Source of the DNA: Coprinus comatus
Taxonomy: Eukaryota > Basidiomycota > Agaricomycetes > Agaricales > Agaricaceae
DNA: 64,000 nucleotides
Direction: 5' to 3'
NCBI GenBank assembly: GCA_034638255.1
Contig: JAWPGT010000054.1
Location: 62,001 to 126,000 of the forward strand
The notes under the pieces were generated by a model, which made no database searches, had not been told where the DNA came from, and was given only the letters and a program-made list of their open reading frames with translations. A program made the position numbers and the translations under genes. Numbering within the stretch: position 1 is the stretch's first letter; each line of letters begins with the position of its first letter. This document shows, one piece after another, positions 16,195-28,040 of the stretch.

Positions 16195-17214
16195 TCAAGC
16201 AACAGTAACCACTCTTGTCGATTGATACCCATACCGTCTCGTACTTGCACCCCTACTAGGTCTCTTGGCTGCTCTAAACTTCATCACAAACTCGAATTGA
16301 GGTCCCGTTTCAGGGCTATTCGGAAACCTTTCACACTTCTCCACAGTTTTCCATTCCTTAGCAATGACACCCAAAGCCTCTTTACCATCACTAACAACTC
16401 CACTCTGAACCAACCAACAACCGACAACCATACCAGTTCTACCAATTCCACCACGACAATGAACAGCAGAAATCCTTCCTCTTTTTTCATTATCTTTTAA
16501 CACTTCCATTACCTGATACATATAATCCGGTGATGATGGTAAAGAGCGATCACGTATTGGGAAACGATGATATTCGATTGACGATGATGGGATTCCTAGA
16601 ACTTCTGCTCTAGTAGAAAGGATCGAACCACAATAGGGTAGCAGTTCACCGGATTCTGTTAAATCGATGAATGTACGTATGCCGGCGAGAAGTAGATTGT
16701 CGAGCTTGGGTTTTTCGGGATGTTTAGGTGCCCATGGGTATTCACAGGCTAGGAGAAGTGGAGTGGCCCAGTATGAATTGGGTATTGGTCGAGATAGGGT
16801 TGATAGGTTTGTCGTTGGAGTTATTATTGTTGTCGTTGTTGTTGTTGTCGTTGGAGTCATTGTTGTTGCAAGCATTCGGGTTGACGTTGACTCTGTTTCT
16901 GTCTCTTCCTTCATCTCGGACTGCTGGTATGATTGTTGTCGCTGCGCGATTAAAAGACGACCAAAGACTTTTTCTTCATCAAGTAATCGTTGGTGTAAAG
17001 CAGCAGGTAACATTAGAACAGCAGCTTCAATATAGGTGGAGATAACAGAGCTTATAAATTGACCCATAGTTTTCTTTGAGAGAGTAGTGTATAAAGATAA
17101 GTGGATGACCAGCGTAAGCGTTTGCGGGGTTTCTTTGGACGTAAGTAAAACGCGTTGCGCCAATGCAGAGTATTTATTCAAAAGCGACAACTCCGGATCA
17201 AAAACCCGTTTCAT
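16195..17214 (-). CDS. Dual-specificity/tyrosine protein phosphatase
   Basis: Cysteine-dependent phosphatase. The P-loop VHCRGGIGRTG (CX5R) lies about 90 residues from the C terminus. The upstream RFPIRDRSLPSS supplies the likely general-acid Asp, and the fold starts at YWATPLLLACEYP. The frame is 339 residues from ATG 17212-17214. A second ATG at 17065-17067 starts MGQFISS, a good N-myristoylation sequence (Gly2, Ser6), giving ~290 residues and possible membrane anchoring; the 49 residues before it show no domain, so I favour the second start. A Thr-rich linker (encoded by ACAACA-type repeats near 16800-16870) separates the N-terminal helix region from the catalytic domain. The substrate is unknown and no intron is needed. 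Confidence 0.83.
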   Translation of the reverse strand: MKRVFDPELSLLNKYSALAQRVLLTSKETPQTLTLVIHLSLYTTLSKKTMGQFISSVISTYIEAAVLMLPAALHQRLLDEEKVFGRLLIAQRQQSYQQSEMKEETETESTSTRMLATTMTPTTTTTTTTIITPTTNLSTLSRPIPNSYWATPLLLACEYPWAPKHPEKPKLDNLLLAGIRTFIDLTESGELLPYCGSILSTRAEVLGIPSSSIEYHRFPIRDRSLPSSPDYMYQVMEVLKDNEKRGRISAVHCRGGIGRTGMVVGCWLVQSGVVSDGKEALGVIAKEWKTVEKCERFPNSPETGPQFEFVMKFRAAKRPSRGASTRRYGYQSTRVVTVA

Positions 17215-18883
17215 TTGAAATGTGGCTGTGCACTCTTTTGATCCTTGATTTCCTTTTTATTACACCGCCCTAGAACACGTTGTTGCCTTGTGCCCAGGCA
17301 AGGCCAAGGCTTTGGCAAAAGCTCCATGTTCGAAGTGTTCTAGACTCAGAAGACCGGTACTATGCTCTGTTTGCTCTGTAGAGATTCTAGTCTTCTCTCA
17401 GCTCATTGGTATACTGTATGCAACGGCGAATCAGAATTGCGATTGCGATCATTGAAGTATAGGGTTACCGTTGATAGCATGTTCTGTGCATGTTCAACTA
17501 CACGTTTGTTATTGAAGTATATCTCCTTATTATCTGCATTTGTACTTTTTGGGTACTTCTTAACAGCTCAACATTTATTTATCCCCGTCTGTCCAAATGC
17601 CTCCAGTTCTAAACGCTCAGAATTGTAAATGACAATGGACTTGAACAACACCTCGAGGCTCGCAGTATCTAGAAGCTTCCATTTTCGAAGGATAAGACCT
17701 CAAGGATTGACTTCGCACATCAAACGTGTTACCATTGAAACGTTGAGGTCCGAATTACCGTTATCGCACTGTATTTAAACTTATCGTCCGCTCCATCACC
17801 TCCGAGGTTTTTGTATATTGTGCGTCTATTCTTTTGCCGCGTTTCAACAACGTGAACCCTGATCATAGTCATAGTCAGTGTTCAAACGCTCAAGTTTCAA
17901 GAATGGAGAATTGCTGTTATATGCAACGTTTTAGGGGGCTTTAATCAATTACATCATTGCTTCTCTTCGTTATCACCTGTAGGTTGCCTGCGGGCGGTAA
18001 ATTCTACGCTACATATTTATATTTACACAATATGAATTAGTGTTATCAGTCAGTTATTATTGGTATCAATAACATGACAAATTTGTTGCCTTCGAGAGGG
18101 TTCTTTGGAGCGCTTCGTGTTCTAACTAGCATTAACCCTATGACTACTACATACAATAGCACTGCACAGAGATATTTCCATTTCATCAGCGCCTCAACAA
18201 CAAAACTATGGGGTACTTGAGTGTAAAATTAGAATGATTGTACTGCATCTGGAGAGTCCGGGGTCTCTCAGTGATAGTAGATACCCACTCGAGCCCACTC
18301 CTACCACAATATGATCATCTACCATCTAGAGGCTTCTATAAGATCCTGGAGATGATGATGATACAAGGTTAAGATATATTGACGTTGGTGAAGACATTAT
18401 ATATCTACTACTACGTCATGTGATGTAATGTCCAACAGCTTCAGAGGCGCTGGTGCTGTTTAGCTAATGTGACAAGTGCTGGTCGCTGCTGATGTTGATG
18501 TTCCAAGTTGTCGTTCTAGTTATTTGGGCTAAATGCTGTAAGAATCTCTGAAGAATCCTATGCATAAACGTTAAACACTGGTAAATTGAAGGCGGCTAAC
18601 TTTAAAACTGAACAATAGGTGACAATTTTGGGGAAGCACCATCATGACATGTATATTGACGGACCTCAAGTGCTGCTTGCCCAGTCATATTAGATCAGAT
18701 TCATGTCGCAATTTCGTTGCACTTAGAAAGTGGTGACTGAGACGAAGCCTTAATCAATCTCACTGGAAAATCTTTTTTTTCTCAACAATTTATATATATT
18801 CAATACTACATCATTTCGAAGGTTTATTTCCACCCAATTTCATATTCCCTCCTAAATTTCAACTACATATTCCAACTTGCCTA
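17215..18883. other. Gene-poor stretch with dispersed repeat copy
   Basis: No gene is supported. Bases ~18345-18420 closely match the reverse complement of 31085-31170 (shared core AGATATATTGACGTTGGTGA), so a dispersed sequence connected with the F-box region at 31-33 kb is present. Frame 17362-17628 (+) shows no domain. Confidence 0.45.
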
Positions 18884-19140
18884 TTATGGTGGGCAGCAAT
18901 ACTTCTTCCATCCAGTCCAACAGCATTCATCACCAGGCACACTACATGCGGACTCTGGGATGAGATCATTATAACCTGGGGGACATTCACCTGCACACAG
19001 AATGGTGCGGTACACTCCAGAAGCAATTCTGCGGGGTGGCTTGTGAAGTAGAAACATCAGACTCTGTAGCTGGAAAAGTTGCGGCTCCGTTGATGAAGAG
19101 GACAGCGAGGAGTGTGTTGAATGCGAGAGTGAATTTCATG
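18884..19140 (-). pseudogene. Small secreted Cys-rich protein, frameshifted
   Basis: ATG at 19138-19140 opens a classic signal peptide (MKFTLAFNTLLAVLF, then a small-residue cleavage region) followed by a Ser/Thr/Ala-rich linker. In frame it stops after about 50 residues. In the +1 frame from about 19030 the DNA encodes a compact Cys-rich tail: GVYRTILCAGECPPGYNDL, ACSVPGDECCW and KKYCCPP before a stop at 18884-18886. Together these give an ~84-residue small secreted protein with about eight Cys, a common fungal class. The two parts are one base out of register and I found no plausible intron. Either the gene is broken or the assembly has an indel here. Function unknown. Confidence 0.5.
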
Positions 19141-19305
19141 ATGATCTAAGCATATGAAAGTGTGTCAGTAAAGACAATGAGGGTAGTAACGTTGATTGTC
19201 CATGATTTCGTATCCAAGTAAGTGTTAGAATCCCACTTGTATATATATGTAATAAGCGAAAAATAGGACAGTCATCCGAATTGTGTTGATGATAAAAACA
19301 AAAAG

Positions 19306-19345
19306 GCCTATCGCGAGGGTCGAACTCGCATCCTTCAGATTTATA
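19306..19345 (-). other. tRNA 3'-half-like motif
   Basis: On the minus strand, TCTGAAGGAT is followed by GCGAG-TTCGACC-CTCGC, a perfect 5-bp T-arm with a 7-nt loop and a Pol III B-box, then 8 nt resembling the acceptor 3' strand, then TTTTTGTTTTT like a Pol III terminator. I could not find a matching 5' acceptor strand or D-arm, so I call only a tRNA-derived fragment, not a functional tRNA. Confidence 0.35.
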
Positions 19346-20670
19346 CACCATTTTACTCATCGGACATAAGGATCTAGAGAGATCCGACATTAGTTGTTTT
19401 GATATAAGGGTTTACCGCTTGGTATGGTTGGTGTGTTTAATACTACATAGCACCAATTTAAAAGTGTCAGAAAGACTCCCACCAGTTTTCTGTGTAGTTG
19501 CTCTATAGTTGAGTCGTTTCACATAAAATTATTACCCAGCGGTGTAAGCAAGTTACACATTGCGTCACCTCTACGAACGACGTCATCGAAATAATACTGA
19601 TATATAAGATGGGCAGAGCCCATCTTAGAACGACCTAATCTCTCTGTCCTTTACTACGTCCTCCTCCCGACCTTCCCCCCCTTTCTCCTACGCGCGCGCC
19701 TTATCTCTCGTAGTATCCTTCAAAGAAATAGTACTTACTTTGTGGCTGTTGACTCCCTCGTCCACCAGTAAGCATACTTCACACTTCCCTTAAGTCCTCC
19801 CCCATCCAGTGTAGCCTCCCGGCTTCCAAGCGGTTGCGGTATAATGTTAGTACATACAAGTTGCAGTAGGGGTGGAATGATCCGCAGTATTGTCAAAGAT
19901 GGTACACTTGAGACCATTTCCCATGATTGGGATAGGCCACCCGTTAGGCGCTCCATTAAAAATTCTATGACTATGGAATATATCGATTGCTCTCTCAAAA
20001 CACATATTATGGAAGATACGGGAAGGGTTGTTCTTGGAATTAGTGGGGTTATTTGTTATGCAATATCTGCAATATCTGCAATATCTTTACAGAGCCTTTT
20101 GTCATGGATGATGAGGGTAGTACCAAGTAGGCGGTAGTGGTTCTTGATTCCAATTTGTTACTGTTACAATATCATACTCAACATTTTACTAGTACATTAC
20201 ATGTAGGAGGAGTGGATAGAGTAATTCATAATTTCATATCACATACTGATGCATCATGTGTTTCCCTCTCAGTGACTCCATGGGTTGAGGTTTGAACTTA
20301 CACTCCCCTGGTAAAAGTGTCCCACCATTACCAGTGAACCAATCATATTCCCAATCATACTCCTCTAAACCTCTACTCTCAGCCTCCAGCATAAATAACA
20401 TTCTTAACATTCAGTAATCCTGTTTCTCTTCAAATACCAAATTCTTGCAGTGTTCAAAGTAATCCACAAAACATTTAGGGGTGTCTTTGTGGACCGGTGG
20501 CTTTTTGATTACGAACGACTCGAGGCACTGCCGCTCTGCTTGCCCCAGGCTTGCCCCGCACCCCGCACTGGAGTAGAGACACACGTGATGGTTCGGAGAT
20601 AACCGCAGCCAAATCAAATGCGTTAATGCCATCAAGGAGAGGGATATTGAACTTGACTTCTACGAATTCG
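19346..20670. other. Gene-poor, weak coding-like traces
   Basis: On the minus strand, 20400-20240 and 19998-19735 have coding-like stretches (EEYDWEYDWFTGNGGTLLPGE; FLMERLTGGLSQSWEMVSSV) that could be exons of a decayed gene, but no family is recognised. A TGCAATATC triplication lies near 20058-20085. Confidence 0.25.
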
Positions 20671-23667
20671 ATGGCAAAGAAAAAGGCGAATGCAGCAGCA
20701 ACAAAAGCGGCCAAAAAGTCTAAAGCTGCTCAAAAGACAGAACGTAAAGTGACAAAGAAAGTAACAAAGTCAAAGAACAAATACGACTCTGATGAAGACG
20801 ACAATCAAGATCTCGAGGCTATCTTGGAAAAGGTATGAACTCAACGAAAAGGTGTAATGATCTTGAAAAGTGGGAGATTAATACGGCAGTATCTAGTAGA
20901 TGCGAAAGGAATGGGAAGAAGCGCATACAGTTACGGAGGAATTAGTCGAACCACCAAGTCGAAGAGCGAATGCGACACTTACACCATGCCCTAATGGAAA
21001 TCATTTGTGGTGTATTGGTGGAGAGTTCTTTAGTGAAGATGGAAAAGCTGTATGTCTTAAATAATCACACACACATACTTTTCTGACTGGAAAGATAGTA
21101 TTTCTATAACGATGTGTTTAGGTATACTCCAGAGAAGGACGAATGGCGCAAATTCGTTTCCCCAACGTGCCCTGGTCCAAGGTCGGCCCATGCAGTAGCT
21201 TCATCTCCTGCAGGAGGTGGCAAACTCTTCCTGTTCGGAGGAGAATTCTCTTCACTTCATCAAACTACATTTCATCATTACCGTGACTTTTGGTGCTTTG
21301 ACATTGGAACCCATTCATGGGATCGTATTGATACAAAGATCAGACCAAGTGCTCGATCCGGTCATCGGTAAGGCAGCAATACACTCTTCTTAATCTTAAC
21401 GTTGAAATTTAACACCTCTTCTTGGTAGGATGGCAACGTGGAAACACTATATCCTTCTCTTCGGTGGTTTCTATGATCCAGGAATCACAAGTAAATCTGC
21501 TTCTGTGATACCTATTAAGGTATTGCTTACGCTCTTCTAGCCAGGTATTTGAATGATCTTTGGATATTTGATACACAAGAATACAAGTGGACACAAGTCG
21601 AGTTCCGTGAAAATGACCTTAAACCTTCGTATGTGACGTGATATCATATACATTTTTCGAACATGTTGATATATTGATGTATATATGCGGCTTATATCAT
21701 AGGCCACGCAGTGGGTTTTCATTCCTTCCATGTGCTGATGGTATTGTTTTGCATGGTGGATACTGTAAAGAATATGCAAAAGGCAAAAGACCAGTCGGTG
21801 TGATGCTCGAAGATACTTGGTTTCTAAAGTGAGTATCCATACTCTACTGTAAAAAAAAAGCTACACTCTCAAAATCGCATTTATAAAGGATTACAATACC
21901 CGAACTCCCATCCACAACCTCATCAAACTCAACCTCATCCAAATCCTCTAATAAAACTAAATCATCAGAACCCAAACTAACATTCAAATGGGAACGTAGG
22001 AAACGAGGGTCAGATGCTTATGCGCCTTCGCTTCGTTCAGGATGTACTATGGCTTTATGGAATAGAACTGGTGGTGCTGGACCTACTGGAATTTTGTTTG
22101 GTGGTGTTACGGATGAGGATACGAATGAAGAAACTTTGGAAAGTAGTTTTCATAATGATTTGTATGTCTATTTTATGGTCGTTATTGAGAATGCCCTGAT
22201 TTTTTTTTTTTGAAGGTATGGATATGTGGTATCGGGAAAGGAAAATGGATTTCGATGACATTGAAGAAATCTAAAGCTAAAGGAGGAAAAAAAGTTACTA
22301 GGGCAGGTAAAAAGAAAGCAGCAGCCAAAGAGGGTAATCGTAGAGGACATGATAGTGACGATAATGAAGGTGAAAATAATGATGAAAATAATGGTGAAGA
22401 TACTGCCGACAAATTTAAATCATCTCTACCAAAGGTAGTTGTTGATATTCCACCTCCCACGACGACGAAGAATGATCAAGATCTGGACTTGGATGATCCG
22501 AATTTGACTTTACCGATGCCGAGGTATAATGCCATGTTGGCTGTTTTAAGAAATACCTTGTATATGTAAGTCTTATTTATGCGTTGTAATATCATCGAGG
22601 ATATGCGCGCTGATATTTATATGTATAGATATGGAGGAATATTTGAGAAGGGATCAAAGGAATATACTTTGGGTGACTTTTATTCGCTGCAACTTGATAG
22701 TTGGATAGGTATGTGTGTTTGAAGGAGAGTGGGATTGTAATACCGGATGGTGAGGTTGAGAGTAGTAGTGATGAAGATGATGAAGATGATGATGACGATG
22801 ATGATGATGATGATGATGACGACGACGACGACAACTACGAGGAGTATGGAGATGAACGTGGAGATGATAGTAATAATGATGGTGACGAGAATGAGGAGGA
22901 CGCTAGTAGAGTGGAAGCGATTAAAATCAAAACTGAAGACTCCACCGCCGTTGAAGGGAATGCTAAATCATCAACGAAAAAGTCAAAAAATAAAGTAAAG
23001 AAGGATAAGGTAGAAGAAGTCGGTACTGTTCCAAATGACGGTGTGGCAGAAGAAAAACAAGCAGTAGCGAAGGAAGATGTGGAAATGAAAGTTGAAGTTG
23101 AGGATCCTGTATGTCTTTTTCATCTGTCTCTTGACAACGAAGTAACATCAATTGATATCAATGATAGAATTCGATTCGGTCTCAAGCTAATGTTTTTATG
23201 GGTGTTTCGAAAGATGTTACTCGATCCCAGGAAGATGTGTTAAGTACACCTTTGCCTGGTGAAACGCTTGCAATGTTTTATGCTAGATCTCGTAAGCCAT
23301 GTGTTTTCCTAAACTGAGCGATGTTTTCATTTTTCATTTTTTACTTTCAAAGGCGAGTTTTGGACACAGAAGGTATATGGGAGTAGTAATAATAGGGGAA
23401 AACAGCTTAGGCGAGATGGGTTTGCGTTAGCTGAAGAACGTTATGGTAAGCGGGCCGATCAATTTTTTTTTCTTTAAAAAAATGATTTGATGCTGACTAC
23501 GTTACGTTACCTCTTAATAATTTTTAGCGGAGTATAAGCCGATTTTGGAGGAAGTGGAAAAGATTTTGGCAGAGGCTGGGTTGGATGAAGAGGAAATGAG
23601 GAGAGGTGCTGCGTTGGGGAGTCATGTTGGGAGTGGCGTAAGTGGCCAGAGTAGAAATAGGAGGTGA
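20671..23667 (+). CDS. KEL3: Kelch-repeat protein, KLHDC4/Kel3-like
   Basis: Orthologue-type match in domain order to animal KLHDC4 and yeast Kel3, kelch beta-propeller proteins of poorly defined cytoplasmic function. ATG at 20671 starts a Lys/Ala-rich head (MAKKKANAAATK) and an acidic segment, then blades with FLFGGEFSS, SGHRMATWKHYILLFGG, NDLWIFDT, IVLHGGY, SGCTMALW, ILFGGV and IYGGIFEKGSKEYTLGDFY. A Lys-rich segment and a poly-Asp tract follow. The C-terminal exons (LPGETLAMFYARS, QLRRDGFALAEERY) end at 23665-23667. About ten short introns occur. Two 1-nt deletions are needed: one near 22235-22248, where SGK must rejoin GKWISMTLKK, and one near 22697-22700, where SLQLD must rejoin LDRYVCLK. 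As given the gene is frameshifted; assembly error is a real alternative. Confidence 0.82.
22768..22832 (+). repeat. GAT/GAC microsatellite encoding poly-Asp
   Basis: An almost pure run of GAT/GAC codons inside the kelch gene gives an uninterrupted Asp tract. A similar run occurs in the acidic gene near 42494-42545. Confidence 0.85.
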
Positions 23668-24030
23668 TGTGTATACAAGCTGAATGGCGTGTTATTATCT
23701 GTGAGTCCATCACAATGCAACTTTTTTCGGCGTGACTGGACTACTTAACCAAGGTATTACGTATGTATTTAATTACATACACCCTTAAGTAAATTGACCC
23801 TGACTACGAGACTTAACTCAATTAAAAGTCCCGGTCGAGACCCAAACTGTATTTTTTCGTAGGTTTGCTCTTACCTTCCAACTGCCACCTCACACTCCAA
23901 TACTCCACCTGCGAGTGTACTAATCTCTCACACACACACGTTCTTTTTGTCTTACACCTCTCACTCACTTCTCTCTGCTCGCTCTCTGTCTTCGCTCACT
24001 CTCTGCTCTCGTTCCCTCCAATATAAAGCT
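23668..24030. other. Promoter region of downstream gene
   Basis: Spacer between two tandem plus-strand genes. It becomes strongly C/T-rich from 23870, with a CACACACA tract and CTCT-type repeats up to the ATG at 24031, as in CT-rich fungal promoters and 5' UTRs. Confidence 0.45.
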
Positions 24031-25107
24031 ATGAAGCAATCCCAAGATTTCAAAGTCAAATTGCGGTTACCCGCTTTCCTCAAAGCGCCTTTCTTACGTA
24101 GGAAGAAGAGCAAGATTGGTCCTGTTAGCTCGGACGACTTTTCGCAGAATGGCAATTCGCCTGTGGATGGTATGCCACGCCCTGGAGGAGATGTCGATGA
24201 TGATGGCGCGTCGGTACGACAATTAGAATATGGTGCCTCTACTACAGAGGCATCCAATCAAGGACTCGCGAGACGGTCGAGTAAATTGGTTCATGATTTA
24301 GATGCTCCTGTACGTGTTTTAGTTTTTAATTTTATTTCAGTACAACGCGTCATTCAACAACTCACGATATATTTATTTTAGGCAAAGTCGCCATCACCTT
24401 CACCTACAAATAAATCATTCCATCGTCTATCGATGTCAAAATTGACATCAACAACAGGAACAACAAACATCACTACTAGTCAATCTGGTAGTGGAGAAAA
24501 CGTCCGAGTCTCAATGACGGTTGATACTATAAAACAACAAGTGAATGATGGAATTCAATTATTGGCAGAGTTTAGAAAAAGTTTGAGGCCTTCTTGTTCG
24601 GATGTTGAACTTCGAAGATATAATGAGGCAATGGGGACTTTGGAAAATGTTGCTAAGGATTTGACGAGTTTGAAGAATAAGTTGAGTAGTAGGAAACTCC
24701 AAGGTGGAGATGGAGGTGGAAGGAATAGTTGTGTGATACCTCCACCGGAAAGTTTGAAATTGGAGATTGAAGAAATTCCATTTAGTTGTGGGATTCCTGG
24801 GATGTCGATGTCGGAGGAGACTAAGACTAATCAAAGTCAAAGTTATACAACTTCAAGTTCTCCTGCGACTACCACTCCTACGACTAGTCCTACTCCTACG
24901 ATGACTACTTTTACTGCCACTTCGCCACTTACTTCGATTAAGGAGAATGAGAAGGAGAGGGATGGGGAGAGGTCGGATATGTTGGAATCCGTTAGGGAAT
25001 ATAGTGAGGAGAATGAGAGTGGGAATGAGATTGTTGCTGATTTTAAATTTCCTGGAGGTGAAGAGGAGAGTAAAGTTGAGGGTTTGCATATGCCTATGGC
25101 TATTTGA
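24031..25107 (+). CDS. Uncharacterised Ser/Thr-rich protein
   Basis: Two exons: 24031 to about 24309, then 24382-25107 with a phase-0 intron (GTACGT donor, TTTATTTTAG acceptor), giving about 335 residues. I chose the ATG at 24031 over the open frame upstream because the upstream part is the CT-rich leader. The start is basic (KVKLRLPAFLKAPFLRRKKS). The middle contains a helical, coiled-coil-like segment (TIKQQVNDGIQLLAEFRKSL, later LENVAKDLTSLKNKLS). The C-terminal third is a Thr/Pro-rich low-complexity region followed by an acidic end. No enzyme motif, signal peptide or membrane segment is visible. I do not recognise the family. Confidence 0.65.
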
Positions 25108-25451
25108 TCTTACTATTTTCTTTTAATTCGACTTTTTTGACTTCGTCTTTCTCTTAATTGGATTTTTACAGTATCACCTTGTTTGAAATGAAGTGTGGTT
25201 TTGCTTGTCAAGCTTGTCGTCGGATAGGTTATTTTTATTTGCTTACTCTCTCTCTCTCCCGTTTCTCAATGGCTACTTAAATATAATAAATTTTAATCCG
25301 GAGTGTAGTATTCAAATTTGAAATACTTATTCACAGCTTATTCATGATTTACCAACCCCTTTCTGTGATGTCACAGCGTATCACCAAACACCGGTCACCA
25401 CCAGCAAGGTGACGCTCACCACATTCATTTCGCTATCACAATTCCCAATTA
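25108..25451. other. Tandem intergenic region
   Basis: Contains the 3' UTR of the upstream gene (T-rich, CTCTCTCTCTCC near 25247, ATATAATAAATTTT near 25280) and the promoter of the F-box gene at 25452. Nothing else is seen. Confidence 0.4.
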
Positions 25452-27166
25452 ATGTCCTTTTTTCCCATTTCCAAACTTCCAATGGACATTGTCCTTGAGC
25501 TCTTCACTTTTCTTGATTGTCAAAGCATACTGGCCATAAGATGTGTATGTATTACTTGTATTTTTTTATGGGATTAAAGTAACTCAATAGCGGGTGACAT
25601 CTTCTCCTTAGACTTGTAAAGGAATGTATGAAATGAATAAATGTCGACAGGTGTGGCTCGGATTAATTGAAGATATACAATCCCTCCCAGGCGGTTGCAA
25701 ACCTGAAGAATCACCTCAAAACGATTGCACCATTGAAGAACTAGAAGTCTGGGTTATCAAACGATTAAGAATTGTAGGTAAACTGAACTCCATATCGGAC
25801 CCAACAGTGGCAATGATACCCGTGAAATACAAAATGCGTTGGATCGACCATGGCCACACCGATTACCTAGTCCTTCTTCCTGGTGGTAGATGGTTGTTAA
25901 CAAAAAAATCTTTGCCCCTCCCATTTTTCCGGATACGCAAAAATATCTTATACGTTACGGATCTTGATCAGCCAAAACTGCAGCCTTCGGTCTTATTACA
26001 GTTGGATGATATTAGTGACCCACATATGAGTTATATGCCTTCGCATTCGTTTTCGCACTGGGTGGAGGAAGGAGAACGCCTTTCAGTACGACTTGCAGTC
26101 TATGATACAGGTCATGTCCCAAATCAAACCAAAGGTATTATTCAATGTTTTCCAAATTAAAAGAAACTTCCCTTTGCTGAAGTACTTGATAGGACCTGCT
26201 ATCACGATCTACAAGCTTGTATTGGTTGGGCATGGATTAGAGGCTCGTCTCGAAGCGAATCTTGTGAAGACTCCACTCTACGCGACCCACTCCCGAACAG
26301 AACATCAGAATATTATGACCTGTGTTCTCGATGAAGAGTGCGTCGTGCAAATACGTAGGAATCCTGATCAGCAAGCTTTCTATATGGACGTCTTTTTTGA
26401 CTATATGAATTTCAATATTTCGCCACCAATGGTTACGGTGAGATTGACTCATTATGACTAGTCTTTAATCGCAAGTTTTTCTCTGTAAAGCAGATGATTC
26501 ATGTACTGATTAGCACTCACGATTGTAGCCGGAGGTACATCTGCTTCCTCGCCATAGACAGCTGCTCATCTTATGGGGTCATTTAGTAGAGATCTATACA
26601 CTTCCAACAAAAGAAGGGAAATCCAAGGTCATTGAACCACTACATAGTTTATGCTGTCGTGGTGTATTAGTATCAAGATTTCACATATCTCTCCCTGGCG
26701 ACGCTCATATCACCATAATCGACAACGACGAACATCAAATGTTACATATACCAAGGGATATAGACACGCCGCCCGTACTAGAACCTCTTATTATTCCACG
26801 GGCTGATTTTGACTATCGACAAGCACTGAGTGTCGCTTTTTCCGCCACCAGCTGTTCCAAGCTCCTTTTTTGCCCTTGCCCAGTTTGGTGATACGGTGAC
26901 CGTGACAAATCAGGTGTTACTAAGATCTCTTTCATTGCGTTGATTCTTTCGGGACTTTTATGAAGTATACTTCAACGTTCCATAGTCTCGATTATTCCAA
27001 GTCAGTTACTATTCGCGATATACCTAGTAACGCTCCGGCTTATGGTGTAGATGAAATATCGGGAAGGATTATTAGAGGTGGTCGCTGTAAGTTTGTGCTA
27101 TTTGAGCCAGTTCCTACTACTGAAGGATCTAAAATGGAAGAAGACGAAGATAAGGATCAGGATTAA
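25452..27166 (+). CDS. F-box protein with possible frameshift
   Basis: ATG at 25452 gives ISKLPMDIVLELFTFLDCQS and LAIRC, then after a short intron CKGMYEMNKCRQVWLGLI, a clear N-terminal F-box expected to bind Skp1. The rest follows the common agaricomycete F-box architecture with a beta-rich C-terminal region (RLAVYDTGPAITIYKLVLVG, LLILWGHLVEIYTL, DISGR-type ending VDEISGRIIRGG) and an acidic tail. Introns lie at about 25542-25612, 26109-26191, 26440-26528 and 26912-26970. Near 26826-26842, in a TTTTT run, one extra base separates DYRQALSVAF from the PPPAVPSSFFALAQFGDT frame, so the given sequence stops early at about 26892. Target unknown. Confidence 0.68.
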
Positions 27167-28040
27167 AGCGAGGAAGTGGAAGAAGAAAGTGACGCCTCGG
27201 ATAAGATACAAACATGATGATTTTATTTTATTTTGAATATTAGTAGATTTAGCACGTCCCATGTCCTTTTCCAACAATAAATATTCGGATTGCCAGCCGG
27301 GAATGAGGAGGGGAGCAGTGGTTTCCTAGGCATGTAATTCTCTTTGGGTGATGGAACTTGATGAAGGGAAACAGGAATATAGGGGATTTTGAACTCACGC
27401 CCCTTGGGCGTGACGCTTGCCGTCACATAGTCTAGGAAGGTTTGGCTGTTAGGTGGTTGGGGTGTTAGGAGGGTTACGGGTTAGTCACTCAGGGGGTCAC
27501 GGAATGGTGATGCTTTTTGTGACTAACCGTGACACTCGAGGGGCGTAGGTTCACTATCCGAATATAGGTGGACTGTAGCCATCAGAATTTAACTTGTGAC
27601 CACTCGTAATTGTATCCAGGTGTTTTTATTGATAGTACTAGCAGAAGTTCACCAGCATTAACACTCAGGGCGCAGGTGATTTGTGCAATGTGACAGACTA
27701 ATAATCATAGTGGTTGGATATATGTTGCAATTGTTGAGTATGAACTTAAAGTTAAGTACTTATCAACCCATACGCCTCAACAGTAATGATGAGTATAAGC
27801 TAGATAAGGATAAAAGAAGCGAACACGATGTACGATTGCACAGATAAAGTCATGCAAACCGTAGTTGTCGCACGTAGATTATCCCGTATCAGTTCAGTTA
27901 GGGACGCACTTCACCTGAGCCTGTAATATTGACATCCTGGCTCATTGTCATCGTCTTTCGGAACTATTACATCACAACCAACTTATTTAGACATAATCTA
28001 TAGCCCATGATGAAATTTGTAACGCACCGAAAGTCCTTTC
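27167..28040. other. Convergent intergenic with inverted repeats
   Basis: Between the convergent F-box (+) and DUF6535 (-) genes. GGTTAGTCAC at 27479-27488 and GTGACTAACC at 27519-27528 form an exact 10-bp inverted repeat, and a second pair, GTCACGG near 27496 and CCGTGAC near 27527, overlaps it. No coding signal. Confidence 0.5.

Noticed and set aside
19300..19440. Complete intron-containing tRNA gene
   Set aside because: T-arm and terminator are good but no 5' acceptor strand or D-arm pairs correctly.
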